Source: Spongospora subterranea f. sp. subterranea (taxonomy: Eukaryota; Endomyxa: Phytomyxea; Phytomyxea; Plasmodiophorida). From it: a DNA stretch of 64,000 nt. Within the stretch, counting starts at the first letter, position 1; every line of letters starts with the position of its first letter. The notes under the pieces were generated by a model that saw nothing but the letters and a program-made list of their open reading frames with translations, did not search any database and was not told the DNA's origin. The stretch spans positions 310,001 through 374,000 of the forward strand of contig JAUGWO010000023.1 in NCBI GenBank assembly GCA_049724395.1. The letters run 5' to 3'. Below are positions 1 to 12,984 of the stretch, piece by piece. The position numbers were made by a program, and so were the translations under genes.

Positions 1-13
1 AGCACATTGTTAG

Positions 14-3000
14 GACGGCGCCCGGGATTTCGTAATTCGCGGGATGGAATTTTCGCCGGATTCAGCGAAACTGGCAATTGCCCAAAGCGACAATTGCCTG
101 CTGGTATACAATCTTGGCGATCGCTGGGACGATCGTAAAACGGTCTGCAATAAGTTCGCGAGTAAAAGTCCAGTGACCTGCGCGTGCTGGCCCGGTCAAC
201 GGCCCGACGAGATCGTGTTCGGCACCGCTGAAGGGAAGGTCAAGGTCGGTATCCTGCACAATAACAAGACGGCCAACCTGTTCGACGCGGACAGCTTTGT
301 GACCAGCGTGGCGTCGGGCCCCGACGGGCACAGCATCGTCAGCGGCCATCAGGATGGCGCCATCCACCGCTATTCCTTCCCCGATGGGGCCAGTCGCCCC
401 GCCTCCAAAGCCCTCGTCGTCCGATTATTCGTACGTGCCGTATTGTCTGGCCTGGGGGATCCATATCGTGGCCGCCGGCAACACGAGCGCCGTCCAGTTC
501 ATGACGGCCCAGGGCGACGTCGTGCATCGGGTGAAATTCGACCCGGGCGATGAGGTTCGCGAATTCACGTGCGCCGCGTTCACGCCGAGCGGTAAAGCCG
601 TCGTCATGGGCAACTATAACCGATTCTTCTCGTTCTCGTATAACGAACCGTCCGCCCGGTGGGAGCGGAAACCGTCGCCCAAGATCGACAATCTGTATTC
701 GATCACGTGTTTGCGATGGAAAGGGGACGGATCCCGTTTGGTGACCGGATCCATGGCCGGGGCTCTTGACGTATTCGACTCGTGTCTTCGACGATATATC
801 TACAGGAACACGTTCGAGATCACGTTCACTGGTCTCAGCTCGGTCATCGTCCGGAATCTGACGGATCCCGCTCAGTCCCTTGCGTCGATCGCGTCCAAAT
901 CCGGCAAAGAGCTGGTCAATATCGAGATTGTCCAAGGACGGTGGGTCTTCTAGGGTTCTCCCTCGATCATCCAATCCCTGATATAGTGTGTGTGTATTGG
1001 ATCAGGTTCGTGACGGCCCGCACCACCGATACGATCGTGATCTCGGATATGGCGAGCGGTAAGACGAGCGAGATCAGGGGGCTGGCGTCGGCCAGCGATA
1101 CCCCTCGATTCGCCTTCACAACCCCCGATATCGCCATTGTATATGTGGCCGGCGAGCTGTCCATCGTAAGAAACACACACAAAAAACCGTTCCTCTCTGC
1201 CCGGTCTCGACACCTTTTCCACCGTTTTTTCGTGTTCCCGCGATTGTGACGGTGATTGGTTCCGGTTCAGATTGTGTTAGGGAGCGATGACGTCCTGGGA
1301 TCGTGCCGTACCGAGCACATGTCGACCGCCCTGGTCAGCTTGCGAATGGCCGAGGGGCGCGGGCGGCACGCGGCTCCCGTTCGCCGCATCGCCTACCTGC
1401 TCGACCTTCAGACGATCGTGGTCCTGGACCTGGACCGGTTCACGACCATCACCAGCGTCAACCACGATTGCGATATCGACTGGCTCGAGCTGAATCCTGG
1501 CGCTACCATCCTCCTGTTCAGGGACGTTCGCCGCATTCTCCATCTGTACCATATCGAGCAGCAATCGCGCCGAACGATGACCTCGTTCTGTAATTACGCT
1601 CAATGGGTTCCCGGTGCCGACGTCATCGTCGTCCAGAACCGATCGAACCTGCTGGTTTGGTATAATGTCGACCATCCGGATCAGATGACGACCTTCCCGA
1701 TCAAGGGCGATGTGACACAGATCGAGCGCGGGAACGGCCAGACCCGCGTCCTGGTCAACGAGGGCGGATCATCGCCCAAGGCCTATCCGCTCGACGAGGC
1801 GCTGATCTCGTTCACGGGCGCCATCGACAGCGGTCAGTACGAGCAGGTCGTGACGGCGTTGGAGCGATTGGAGGAGGAATCCCCCGATAGCGAGGCGATG
1901 TGGTCGCGGCTGAGCACGTTGGCGTTGGCCGATGGGAACCTGATCGTGGCCGAGAGGTGTTTCGTGGCGCTGGGCGATATGTCCAAAGCCAATTACCTTC
2001 GTGAGCTGATCGATATGACCGAACGGTTCGGGCGGGAATCGTTCCAGGTCGAGGCGCGTTTAGCGCTGTTGAACGGGGAATCTGCGAGGGGCGGAAGCGA
2101 TTCTATTGAGTAATGGGCGAGTTGATGAGGCGATCGATATGTATATCGAACTGCATAAATGGGATTCGGCGATCGCCATCGCCGAGACACGAGGACACGA
2201 GGGCCTGCAGAACCTGCGAGATCGGTATTTCTCGTTATTGGTGGAGAGCGGGCAAGAGGTGAAGGCGGGCGAGGTCAGGGAACGGGAACGGGATTACGTG
2301 AAGGCAATCGAGCTGTATGTGAAAGGGGGGAGCGGCGGACGGGCGGCCAACATCATCATCGGGCAAGGGATGACCCATGATCTGGGGCGGATCGAGGAGG
2401 TGATCCAGTGCCTGATCGGCCATGGGCAATACGAACGATGTGGGGAGTTCATGCAGGAGATGGGGATGGTCGACCGCGCCCTCACCGCCTATCGTGATGG
2501 ACACGCCTACGCCAGGGCGGTCGACCTCTGTCGCCGCCTGTTGCCGGCCAAGGTGACGCAGATCGAGCACGATTGGGGCGCCTACCTGGTCACACAGAAA
2601 CAATGGGACGCCGCCTCCAATCACTTCTTTCATCGAATCGGGGTCGTATACGGAGGCGATCAACGCGGCGATCGAGGCCAGACAATTCACGAAAGCGGCA
2701 CAGATTCTGCTCAATATCGATCACGACACCGCTGTTCCATATTTCCGTCGTATCGCCACCCATTTCGCCAACGTCGGCAATCGACCCGAAGCCGAGAAAT
2801 ACCTGATTCAGAGCGGTCTCGCTGGTGAAGCGGTCCAGATGCACATCAAGGACGGGGCGTTTGACGACGCCAATCGTGTGGCGAAGAGCGCGCTGTCGAG
2901 TGCCGAGATGAGCACACTTTACACGAATATCGCTCAGACAATGATCGCCAACGGATCATGGACAGCCGCCGAACGCCTGTTCCTGGCCATCGATCAGCCC

Positions 3001-6000
3001 GATCGGGCCATCGATATGTATATGGCGTGTGGACAATCGGATCACGCTCTACGGTTGATACAGCGTTATCGTAAGGATAAACTCCCAGAGACGTTAACGC
3101 TAATCGCTCGTCAGGTTTTGGACCAATCACTTTCGTTTTCATTCCAAATCCACATCGTTATCGCCATTCCATTATCTGTTCCATAGTTGATTGATGAGAT
3201 TGTTTCCCCCTTTCCCCCTCTGTTTTCCCCCGTTTATCGTCCAGACCACAATGGCGAACTGTGTTTCTGTTTTGTGCCGAATTTCCATTTCAGAAAACGA
3301 CACGAAGACCCGTTAACTGACGACGTTAATGGTGATAGGCGATTCGAGATGGGAAGACGAGCGAGGCGGAATCATATCTGGTTAAAGGCGGTCAATGGAA
3401 AGAGGCGGTCGACATGTATGGCGAGCGAGGTCAATGGGATGACGCCATGCGTGTGGCCCGAACCGGTGGCGGTATCGCCGCCTACGAGATCGTCGCCTGT
3501 GCCTATTCCCGTACGATGGCGCCCGACGCCGCCCACACCTTCCTGCAGACACATCATCTGGCGGAGCGAGCGGTCGATATGGCGCTGGAACGGGGCGATT
3601 TCCAGGAGGCGTTTCGCATCGCCAATATGGTCAGAACACAGACCACATCTCCTCGTTCAGAATCAGTTCATTTCGCTTTTTTCTGGTTTTTCGCTGATCT
3701 CATGTTTTGTCCACCGGTTTTCGGGGCGTTTTTTGTATTCGGGAAAGTTTTGCGAAACGGATTTCAACGGTGTGATATTCGGAAATCAGTTTCCAGAGCG
3801 AGTTTTTGAGATTGAGTGATATTGAGGAGATGTGTTCCCGTCAATTGACGATCTGATTGATGATGATAGGGACGAATGGAGACGAAACTGGCCGAGATCC
3901 ATCTGCAATACGCGATGTCCCTGGAAGACGAAGGCCATTTCGACAAGGCCGAGGGCGAGTTCATCCTGGCGCGGAAGCCGCGCGAGGCGATCGACATGTT
4001 CCTGCACCAGAGGGAGTGGTCGAGGGCGGCGGCCATCGCCCAACAACACGACCCGATATCGCTGCCCGATGTCTATATTGCTCAGGGCGGTTATGCTGAA
4101 GAGCAACACAACTGGGTAATTATCGTATTCGCCCTCAACCGCTCTTTCGTGTAGAAATCCTCAAATCTCGACGTCGTATTGTCAATGGAAACAATCACAT
4201 CACTCACCCGTTCTTAAACACACGATATCTCACCAAACTACCTTAAAACTCACTGTGTTCTAATAGTGGGGTCTCTGTCGAAACTTTGAATGTGTTTTTT
4301 CTTTATTGAGATATAAATGTATTGACGATGACGATAGGGTGAAGGGGAATCTGCATATATCAATGCTGGTCGACCAGATCTAGCAATACAGATGTATAGA
4401 ACAGCTGGTGCCTGGCCCGACGCCATTCGCTGTGCCCATAATTTCCGGCCGCAATTGGTCCCTGAACTGGAGAGCGCCAAAGCGGTATCTGAGGCGGCCG
4501 CATCATCTAAATCGATATCTCCCTCTAACTATGGTATTTATCGTCCGCCCCCATTGATCGACACCATATCTTCCCCAATCGCTTTCATCCTTCTCCTCAC
4601 TGTTTTCTGTATTCCCCGATCGCGTTCCGTTTTTCTCCGATTTGACCTAGTTCTTCCAATATTCCACATTTGATCATTTGACTATTTGCGATGTATTTCT
4701 CCCTCCTTAACATGTGTTCTTCCTATCGTCCCTAACTCTCTTTACCCGTCTGTTCCACGTATGTTATATCCCAACAATACCGATCGTTGATTGACATCTC
4801 TCATATCGCCGATCGGGGGTTGGTCTAAACCGGCGCTCTCCCTTTCTCAGGTTCATCATCTGTCGAGGGGATCCTATCCCGCGCCACACAGATGTTGGCT
4901 GTTGGCCACACACATGGCGCTATCGACCTGCTCCTATCAGTGACCAAGGCATCGGCCAAGACCTATTCGGGCGATTATCTTGAGAAAGTCTGGCTGGAAG
5001 CGGTTAAGGTAGCCGCCTCCCATGCACCAGAACGGGTTCAAGAGGTCGTTATCGTCGCCGCTCGCCGTCTTGTCGATGTGCAACGACCGGTTCAGGCGGC
5101 CGAGCTACTTCTGGGCGTCAATTTGGCCCAAGAGGCGATCAATGTATATATTGAGGCGAAGGAGTTCGACCTGGCGATGAAGGTGGCGATGAACCAAGCG
5201 CCCCAGCTCGTGGAACACGTGGAGAAAGCCCAACACGGTGGCGATAGTCGCCTGGACGCGCTGGCCAATCGCGGCGATTGGGAGCAGGTTTACGATCTGG
5301 CCAAGGAACGGGGACAGCTGGAGAAATACCTGCTGATGCACGTACAGAAACTGGTGAAGGCGTCAGCCTGGACCGATGCGGTTAATGTCATGATTGTTCA
5401 AGGTATTGTCTGATATTGTCCATCGCCATCGGACCTGTCTTAACCGCCATTTCGTTATTTTAACTTCTCTATATCAACTGTTCAGCATTAGCTCTATTTG
5501 TTGTCGTTTTTCGATCTCGTTTGGGTTCAAATCCTCTTCCGATTTTGTCAAATCCCGACATTTGTTCAGCAATTGTTGATATCAGTTGTGTATTCGGTTG
5601 TCCCAAACTGGTTATACCCTGTTCAGGAGTGCCACGATCCGGGGAACATTTGGTCGGGCAGGTGGCGGTGAAGGTGTTGGGTGATGCGATAACTCCATCG
5701 AAACCCGGGTCTGGTGATGGTGGTGTTGGGAAATTACGGTCCCTGATAGAGAAGGCGATCCCTGTCGCATCGGACCCTGAGGCGACCACACTAAACCGCC
5801 TCCTGTTCATCGCCCATCTCCTCTGCGTTCGTCATCAAGCGGACGCTGTCGGATTGAAGCGAGTCGTGGCCAAGATTGCCATCTCCCTCCTCAGGTAAAC
5901 CCAATCCTTTCCCCACATTCGTTCAGCCAATGGGGGTCTTGAACGGCTCCCGAGGTCGACTCCTTTTTCGAGTCCATTGGTTCGTCGAGAGCGGAGGAGT

Positions 6001-6906
6001 TAGCTGATTGGTGGTATGAGTTATATAGGTATAGTGGCGATATTCCATTGGACAAGGCGTTCTACGAAGCCGGTCGGGCGTGTCAAAATGCCGACCTGTC
6101 CAATATGGCCTTCGTATTCTTCAACCGGTTTGTTGATATATGTGATATGGCCGATGATCCCAGTCACGATTCGATTGACAATTCCGATTTCGTCGAGACC
6201 GATATTCCACCACCGTAATGACCACACACACATTCATCGAATTTCCCCCGTTCATTACACAGTTGTGTTGTTCTCGACGAAACGTTCTCGTTTGAGTTGT
6301 TGTTGGTATTATGGGCCCCGAACTGAGGTTGCGATGGGATCAGGACGGCGGCAACAATACCAGAGGTGCTATCGTATTCCGGTGAGGATCGTGAGGCGGT
6401 CCGAGAGATGGTCCTGGAGACGGCCATGACCAATACCGGTAGCCAATCCCTCACCCAACGCACCTGCGAATCCTGTTCGGCCAGTACATATGTTGCCGCT
6501 CTCACATGTCATCAATGCAGGCGAACTCTTCCTCCATGCATTATTACAGGTCTCCCACCCATTCTCTCCCAGCATGTTCTTTCGCCCATTTTCAGTTTTG
6601 TTTTCGTATTCTGGCGCTTGTTCAAAGTCCACATTACTTTGCCGGAAGGTGAAGTCTTTCAAAATTCTATCGATCATTACAGCGGAACGGCGATTTGTTC
6701 TTCATGAACGGTTTGATTTGTTGATTATTGAAAACGGCTGATCGAGTGTTTGTGCTATTTTCACTTTAGGGTATCCGGTTCTGGATTGCTCTAAGGTCGA
6801 ATGCGGATCGTGCCATAAACCATCGAACCGGGACGATTGGAATCGTTTCGTGACGAAGACCAAGGTGTGTGCCTGGTGCAGTGCAATCTCAACACCATTC
6901 TATTAA
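14..6906 (+). CDS. IFT172: Intraflagellar transport protein IFT172 (5'-truncated by window edge)
   Basis: IFT-B component needed for cilium assembly and anterograde/retrograde switching at the ciliary tip. The N-terminal part aligns with the beta-propeller region (GMEFSPDSAKLAIAQ, IVFGTAEGKV, QWVPGADVIVVQN), followed by long TPR-like helical repeats (LEDEGHFDKAEGEF, DKAFYEAG) and a Cys-rich C-terminus. I read exons 14-940, 1006-1165, 1271-3114, 3339-3629, 3870-4115, 4338-4533, 4851-5402, 5627-5894, 6029-6214, 6344-6549 and 6770-6906; every join is GT-AG. About 1669 residues are present and roughly 75 N-terminal residues lie upstream. Three +1 frame breaks need one base removed: somewhere in 375-425, at the GGGG run 2075-2078, and at TTT 2628-2630. 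Family assignment is very secure; the cause of the frame breaks is not. The stop codon lies 172 bp from the convergent transporter gene. Confidence 0.95.
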
Positions 6907-7078
6907 CAGCACCAATTACGATCCTCGAAACTAATCGAAAACATCATATATAAATTCTCGATAACGCATTCTTATCGCCACGTTCTGAGTGGCCGACCAC
7001 AACAGGTTAGTAAATAGATAGATTGCGATTTACTTTTTTACAATTGATATTTTCGAGAATGACTGAAAGCGCCTATTT

Positions 7079-9057
7079 TTAATCGTTGGGATGAGGCGAT
7101 AAGTCCATATTGGTGAGCTCCTCCAGCTCTGAATCCAGTTTCGCGTATTGCAGTGCTAGGCGTCGATCTTCATATGTGATCCAGTTGAAAGCTATCACCG
7201 CTAGAACACATACAATTTCAAAAGTGTCACAACAGCGCGATAAGTAGTGCAAAGGAACAGCAATGAGAAGAATCTAACTCGAAAACATGAACAAATAACT
7301 CACCTACGACTGACAAAATGCTGCCACAAACGTTGGTAGTGGTAGGCTTGAAATCCAGCCAAGTAGCCGAAATGACAATGGTGGTGAGCAACTTCACGAC
7401 CCCAGCAACGCATAGGTTCAATGCTGACGACCACTGGATAATGATCAGCTCGATCATATTCAGCAAAAACGCAAACAGTGCACCGAAAGCCAACATCAGC
7501 ATCGTATACGGCGCCTGGCCTACCGAAAGACGTCAAAACTCGAAAACAGTTTTGAGTTGTTAATCAACAAGGGAACTTGAGAAATGTTCAAAACGTATCG
7601 TAGGAAGGAAAACTTCTGCCTAAAAACCGTCAAAAAATGTCGAACTGTATTTCATTTGAGCCTTAAATTGGACACAGAGTAAAAACGAAAAAATTAACAA
7701 GAGCAAATCAACAATGCTTTCTCAATTGAGGAAAAGCAACGAACAAAGAGAACAAAGAAGTGAAGCAAAAACATGGAACCTCGCGAGACCCATGGCGAAT
7801 CGGCAAGGTGCGAGGCCTCAAATATGAAAAAAGGAGCGAGTAGAGCCAGCGTAGCACTCGATGCAAGATACATTAAAGATAGCGTTGGATGCAGTCTCTC
7901 TTTTCCAGCAAGCAAGCGTTGAGTTAGCACCAATTTCGCCGCACCTGTGTCGTCATTCATCAGATCAAATGACGGGTGACCTTGGCCATTGTTGCTTTCA
8001 ACAACTAGCAATGGTGAATCTATGACTGAATATCTTGAGATGATTCCTCTGAAAACTGAAAAAAAAATGACAATAGATTGAACTACAGTGTTTGTAAAAA
8101 AACAACCATCGAGAATTCGGCAAACAGTTTGAATAACGCATTATTTGACGAAGGTATGTAGGACCCAAAGCGTGGTCAGCGATTACCGCAAAATGTGGCG
8201 GCGGATGCGGCAATCAAGGCGCTCAGTTTCAGGGTGAAATCGCCGATCGTTGTCATAACAATTCCGAAACAAAGGACGGCGACCACGATCAACTTCCTTC
8301 TTGAGATCGTCTCTTGATGTGCCACGATCCCAAAAAAGAGGACCAGGGCAGGAATTCCTGACTTTACCACTTCCGTCAACGCCACAGATGACAGCCGAAA
8401 CGACAGATTGGTCAGAGTGATGTCAAATCTGAAGGAACAACTCTTAGATTAAACGTATAGACTCGAATACACAAGTCAAAAAGGTGAATGGATTATAATT
8501 GAGAGATGTGAAGAGAAGTAATGACAGACCCGAAGAGAGCGCCCAAAGGAAACAATTGGGAAAGGAAGACGGTCAAGGTGATGTTGGCGGGCCAGTATTT
8601 GCAGGCGGTGACGTCCGATTGATCGCGCAGGCATGTGTAGCAATATAGAGCGGCGAAACATGTGTTGAACAAGGAGTGGACCAGGATCATAGTGACCTCG
8701 AACCGGAACCCCCTAAATAACATCCACCATATGAGTTCCAGTAAGACGTCAACTTCTTGACAATCCAGTGAATAAACTACCAAATCTGCAAGAGCAACTG
8801 TAATAGTTGAGGAACAAGCAATGATAAGGATGGATTCCAATGATATATTCGTCATTCAGGTCAAAGAATATATATGTGTTGATGATTCTGTAGATGCAGT
8901 TATACCACGAGGAAAGGACGCCTTTGTTGTAGAACGTGAGAATGGATCCCACGAGTACATAAGCCCCCATGGCCAACAGCACGTGGCTGAAGGGCCTCTT
9001 AATCGCAATCTTTGTCGGTGAATGTGGGAACGATGATTTGGGCTTTGTCGCCCTCAT
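7079..9057 (-). CDS. TPT/SLC35-family nucleotide-sugar or phosphate transporter
   Basis: Multi-pass membrane exchanger of the drug/metabolite transporter superfamily, expected in Golgi or ER membrane. Read in order: ILTFYNKGVLSSW (TM1 motif), FDITLTNLSFRLSSVALTEV, VVKSGIPALVLFFGIV, GAAKLVLTQRLLAGK and VAGVVKLLTTIVISATW, which is the typical order of TPT-domain landmarks. Exons on the minus strand are 9057-8906, 8712-8530, 8428-8187, 7944-7780, 7519-7304 and 7200-7079. They sum to 1080 nt, giving 359 residues, normal for the family, with no frame break. The first ATG in frame is used. The closest resemblance by eye is to SLC35C2/SLC35E-type members; the substrate cannot be told from sequence. 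The 3' end faces the 3' end of IFT172. Confidence 0.85.
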
Positions 9058-9514
9058 TGCGACAATCGGGTTTCAACGATAAAAAAACACTAAACGGCGG
9101 ACAAAGTGGGTCAGAAATCGGGGTGGCGCCATTCTTTTGCAGCACGGGGAGTACAGTAGGTGGTTAGACATTTACACTTGGTATATGGGTCGCGCACCCT
9201 ATCTCATCAGTGATGGACCTGATCAGCCTCGTCGACATGTACTGATTGTTGCCGTTAACTTGACGACCATTCCATCGAATGCGCAGACTTGAAAGCGCTC
9301 TTGGGTCATCCGCACACTCGTTTTTCGACTCGCCATCATTCACAACCGAAAGACGAGTGGCTTTTACGGAAATATTGATAATCTTTAATAAATCATGACA
9401 CCGGAACTCCATCTAGGAATATCTGCTGCTTATCAAAAAACCGTTATCCGGTCCGCTGCGACGGCAAAGGGAGCGGGGTAAAGTAGGCGTTGGATTATGC
9501 AACCTGCCTGTGTA
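9058..9514. other. Intergenic
   Basis: No ORF with recognisable similarity. It should contain the promoter of the transporter gene, but no specific element can be named. Confidence 0.4.
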
Positions 9515-10405
9515 TTATTTTTTTGTACGAAGCAGCGATATTTTTACAATCGATTGATCAATGCTGATCCTTTGGACTCGGTAGCAAACGGGCGCCTTGG
9601 CCGTTGACGAAAATACGGAGATCGAATCGTCAAACCATGCCAGGACGTCTTCTGGCAGTGAATCCCGCGTCAGTGATAGCTTTCTGTTCCTTGTTAGGTT
9701 CCCCTTCGATTTTTTCTTGGCATTTTGCGCTAAAGTGCCTACCATGTCGTATATAGTAGGACTGCAGGGTTCTGGCGACAACGACAGCTTTTTCGCTTTA
9801 CGTGCAACCCGTTTTGTTCTAGGATTTTTTAAAAACCCACTTCCTTCGATGTTGACCTCCACGCTCGGTACTTCCCGAAGGAATGGCAACCTTACCGGAC
9901 TACCCTGGAGTCTGTTCGGCTGGTCGTCTTCCGGGTGCTCACTGTGGTAGGAAGGGGACATCCCCCATCTTTGTTTTGCATCGTTGAAAAAGCTGGAACA
10001 TTCCAAATGCAACGAGCTTTTCACATCGATTGCCACTTGTTGCAAAGCAAGGGCTATTCGACGTTCGATGGTTTCTTCTATTTTCTTAGCAATGAATTCG
10101 CCGAGCATTGATGTCGATTGTGGAGATAAATCACAATGTTGCTGTGTCTTAACCTCTTCTGAACCCATTCGATGTTCTTTCATCCATGTCTGGGCGTCCT
10201 CTATGGCCCGTCGCCCATCGCCAATTGCATTTTGTGAGGACTGTGACACTTCTTGCACGTGCGATTTAAGCTCATTTACAATTTTCAAAACCTGAAGAAT
10301 GACTGGAGCATCAATGTCGTTTTGAGAATCACGGCGATTTGTCAGCCTGCGAGCTTCGACGATATTCTGGTAATCGCGACTGTGACGAATCCATATATCT
10401 ACCAA
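9515..10405 (-). CDS. Unrecognised protein with coiled-coil-like N-terminal half
   Basis: An uninterrupted 296-codon reading frame on the minus strand. Residues about 30-75 and 105-135 are rich in E, K, Q, R and hydrophobics in heptad-like spacing (for example GEFIAKKIEETIERRIALAL), which suggests coiled coils. The middle is basic (NPRTKRVARKAKKLSLS), with SP motifs that could be phosphorylation or nuclear-localisation sites. The frame opens at a TTG and has no early ATG, so the true 5' exon is probably upstream and unresolved. I do not recognise the family. It could be a real lineage-specific gene or part of an old mobile element; the length of the open frame favours a real gene. Confidence 0.45.
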   Translation of the reverse strand: MVDIWIRHSRDYQNIVEARRLTNRRDSQNDIDAPVILQVLKIVNELKSHVQEVSQSSQNAIGDGRRAIEDAQTWMKEHRMGSEEVKTQQHCDLSPQSTSMLGEFIAKKIEETIERRIALALQQVAIDVKSSLHLECSSFFNDAKQRWGMSPSYHSEHPEDDQPNRLQGSPVRLPFLREVPSVEVNIEGSGFLKNPRTKRVARKAKKLSLSPEPCSPTIYDMVGTLAQNAKKKSKGNLTRNRKLSLTRDSLPEDVLAWFDDSISVFSSTAKAPVCYRVQRISIDQSIVKISLLRTKK

Positions 10406-12341
10406 GCTTGTCGTACAGTGCAGTCCTTGTCGGCGGCATCAATGGACCTGAGGCTTGAACCGACGGTCCCGGTTTATTGTTCACCTACAGAATATTATAC
10501 TGATAGCAGATTCAGGAACCAAACCATTCATACCGTGTTTCGCTGCAAAGTTCCTCGGTACAGATGATCTCTTTCCTGAGAAAACGCAATCGGCTGAGAT
10601 TGCTGAGTAGGATTCTGATTTAACCTCAAAAAAAAATGTTGTTCAGCACCATCGAACCCATACCGAGTATTGTTGGCGATAATCCTGAGAACTACACAGC
10701 GGCTGGGATAATTGACTAGATTGCCCAATAGGTGATGCCCAGGCCTGGGATAGGTTCGACCCCAATTCCTTGCGAGATAACGGATACATGTCGCACCTAT
10801 TTACTGTAAACAAATGTGCATACAGGCGCTGACCAACTTACATAGCGGGCATTTGTGGCATTGGGATCTGGTCTGGCTTCCAGGTTGACAACGAGCTGTT
10901 CTTCATCGACATGATCGCTATCAATACGTGATTAACAAAGGGGGGATCGGTCTGTAACTACATAATAGGATATAGGCGATACTCAGAGTAGACACGTTGC
11001 ATAACATCATGACCGTCGGGCAACACATTACAGTCGACAATTCCACTGCGTCTTCACAATGGGGCGTCCGGATTGCAACTTGACAATGTTTCACTCAACG
11101 TTGCGCATATCGTGAATTATTCTACACGATTCGCCTCTCTGTAGTGGAGCTTGATAACGTTACACCGATTGGGTTTTGACATAATGGGTGATGCAATTGA
11201 TCCTCTATTCCATGCGATTTCGACACAACAGGTATCGTATCGTTTCACAGGAGGAGTCAGGGAGGATGACGATACAATCACGGGACATGAGCGTGTACAA
11301 TATGATGAACAATGGGAGTACGACAGGGGTGACATGCCAGAACCAACACTATCACTGTTCCAAATGAGTACGACAGGGGTGACATGCCAGAACCAACACT
11401 ATCACTGTTCCAAATGAGTACGACGCTGGCCATCAAGGTTAACACTACCAGGATTTTTAAATAGACGTTTGTGATAAACATAATGTCTGTGCCGCATGCA
11501 GATATTGTTGTATTATCACTTTTTCTACTGTCGTATCGACATACTTTGGTAAGCAAAAGGGCTGCGAAGTCCCCAGAATTCGGGTCACGTTGCTGAACTA
11601 GAAAAAATTGAAGATGCATTATTGAATTTTGAAGTTGGCAATTTGCTGATCAAGCAAAACATTTTGAAGCAGAGGCGGTGACGACCATGTTATTAATCCG
11701 AACAAAATGCATCTAGTGTTTCAAATCGATCGATATGTATAGCTGAAATGGATCATATAGGGATGGATGATAGAAACAAGTTAGATATCAAAGTTTCAGC
11801 CCAACTGACACTTGCCACCCATTCAAATGCATGGTTAAGATGTTGCACACCTTGCCCCTATCATATGTATATGGCAAACATGCCGAATACAATTCCCAAC
11901 TTGTCCTATAAGTGCTAGTATCGGGATGATACATGAAAAACAAAGCTCCTTCGCCAATAGGTTATTGAACTAATAGTGCCCGCGTTAACTGTGCGGCGGA
12001 CGGTTTTCGTCCCAATCGCAATGTTATAGCGCTCGTAGGCAGAAGAGGAACTGAGAATCGGATTTTGTACCTCATTTCCGTCGATTTTTTAAACCCAAAG
12101 GTGTCAGAAATGACGACCCAGGACATAGTCTCTGTTTGACAACATCCAACCTCAGCCGTTAACCAAACTTTGGCCAACATAAACAAGGTGACAAAGTTTA
12201 TTTGAACCCGTAGTTACTTACTTTGTTCGAGCTGTTGAATGTTATTCATGGTTTGTAATTTAATTTGTGTAATCGTCGGGTTTTATCAGTCGTCAAAATG
12301 AGGGCGCAGCTTTTCCGAGGAGTTGACTTCCCTTGTGTGTA
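10406..12341. other. Gene-poor stretch
   Basis: Only short, mutually contradictory ORFs. Contains one perfect 50-bp tandem duplication (listed separately). It may hold 5' exons of the upstream minus-strand gene; none could be supported. Confidence 0.35.
11316..11415. repeat. 50-bp direct tandem duplication
   Basis: The segment 11316-11365 is repeated exactly at 11366-11415, and the first bases of a third copy (GAGTACGAC) follow. This looks like a recent slippage or unequal-exchange duplication. Both copies lie in a non-coding stretch. Confidence 0.95.
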
Positions 12342-12459
12342 CTGTACATACAAAAATTCTATAAACAGCACCTCCTACACTGCTGCCCACTGTACACTGT
12401 ACATACAATAGTTCTATAAACAGCACCTCCTACGGACCTACACTGCTGCCCACTGCACC
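12342..12459. repeat. Two-copy imperfect tandem repeat upstream of the ACBP gene
   Basis: Two units, 12342-12396 and 12397-12459, share CTGTACATACAA, TTCTATAAACAGCACCTCC and CTGCTGCCCACTG. The second unit carries an insertion (GGACCTA). They end about 55 bp before the ACBP start codon, so they sit in its promoter or 5' UTR; a regulatory role is only a guess. Confidence 0.8.
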
Positions 12460-12514
12460 ATAAGTGGCAGTTGCCAGAAGGTGATTCCCGCAAATCCACT
12501 TAACCATCATCGTT

Positions 12515-12883
12515 ATGGGTGCTGACGTTGAAGGTAATGAATTCGAGAACGCAGTGTCCTACGTTCAAAACCTCAAGCCAGCTGGCAAAATCCAGCCGTC
12601 GAACACTGCCAAGCTGATGTTCTACGCATTGTACAAACAGGCAGTTGATGGGCAAAATAAGACATCAGCGCCATCCAGGCTAAAAGTTGTCGATCGTGCT
12701 AAATGTTGGAAAATAGTATTGAACTTTGTGAAGCTCTGAGATTTATGGTCTCTCTCGATAGGGACTGCATGGAGTAAACTCGGCAATATGTCCAAAAATG
12801 ACGCCAAATCCAGGTATATCGCCGAACTTGCAAAAGTCGACCCGAACTGGAAATCCAACAGCCAACCAAAATCAAAATTGTGA
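12515..12883 (+). CDS. Acyl-CoA-binding protein
   Basis: Small cytosolic carrier of long-chain acyl-CoA esters. Exon 1 (12515-12704) encodes FENAVSYVQNL, IQPSNTAKLMFYALYKQA and DRAK. Exon 2 (12762-12883) gives AWSKLGNMSKNDAKSRYIAE. The 57-nt intron with GTTGGA donor restores RAKW-TAW, the conserved RAKWDAW region of the family. The product is 103 residues, slightly longer than the usual 86-90 because of a short Ser/Lys tail. The conserved YKQA and K-W residues that contact the acyl-CoA are present. Start: first ATG, with a normal spacing to the domain. Confidence 0.93.
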
Positions 12884-12984
12884 GACTCATGATCACACAT
12901 TTTGTCACACTGAATTGTATTTCTTTGTCAATACAAATCGAAACATTTGCTTGTGCCAGCCCACATGAAAAATAAGAACAACCA

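Noticed and set aside
62-974. Long reverse-strand ORFs opposite IFT172
   Set aside because: They are antisense shadows of a strongly coding, GC-rich exon; the plus-strand protein is clearly IFT172.
5520-5540. T-loop-like GGTTCAAATCC inside an IFT172 intron
   Set aside because: No cloverleaf could be folded around it by eye.
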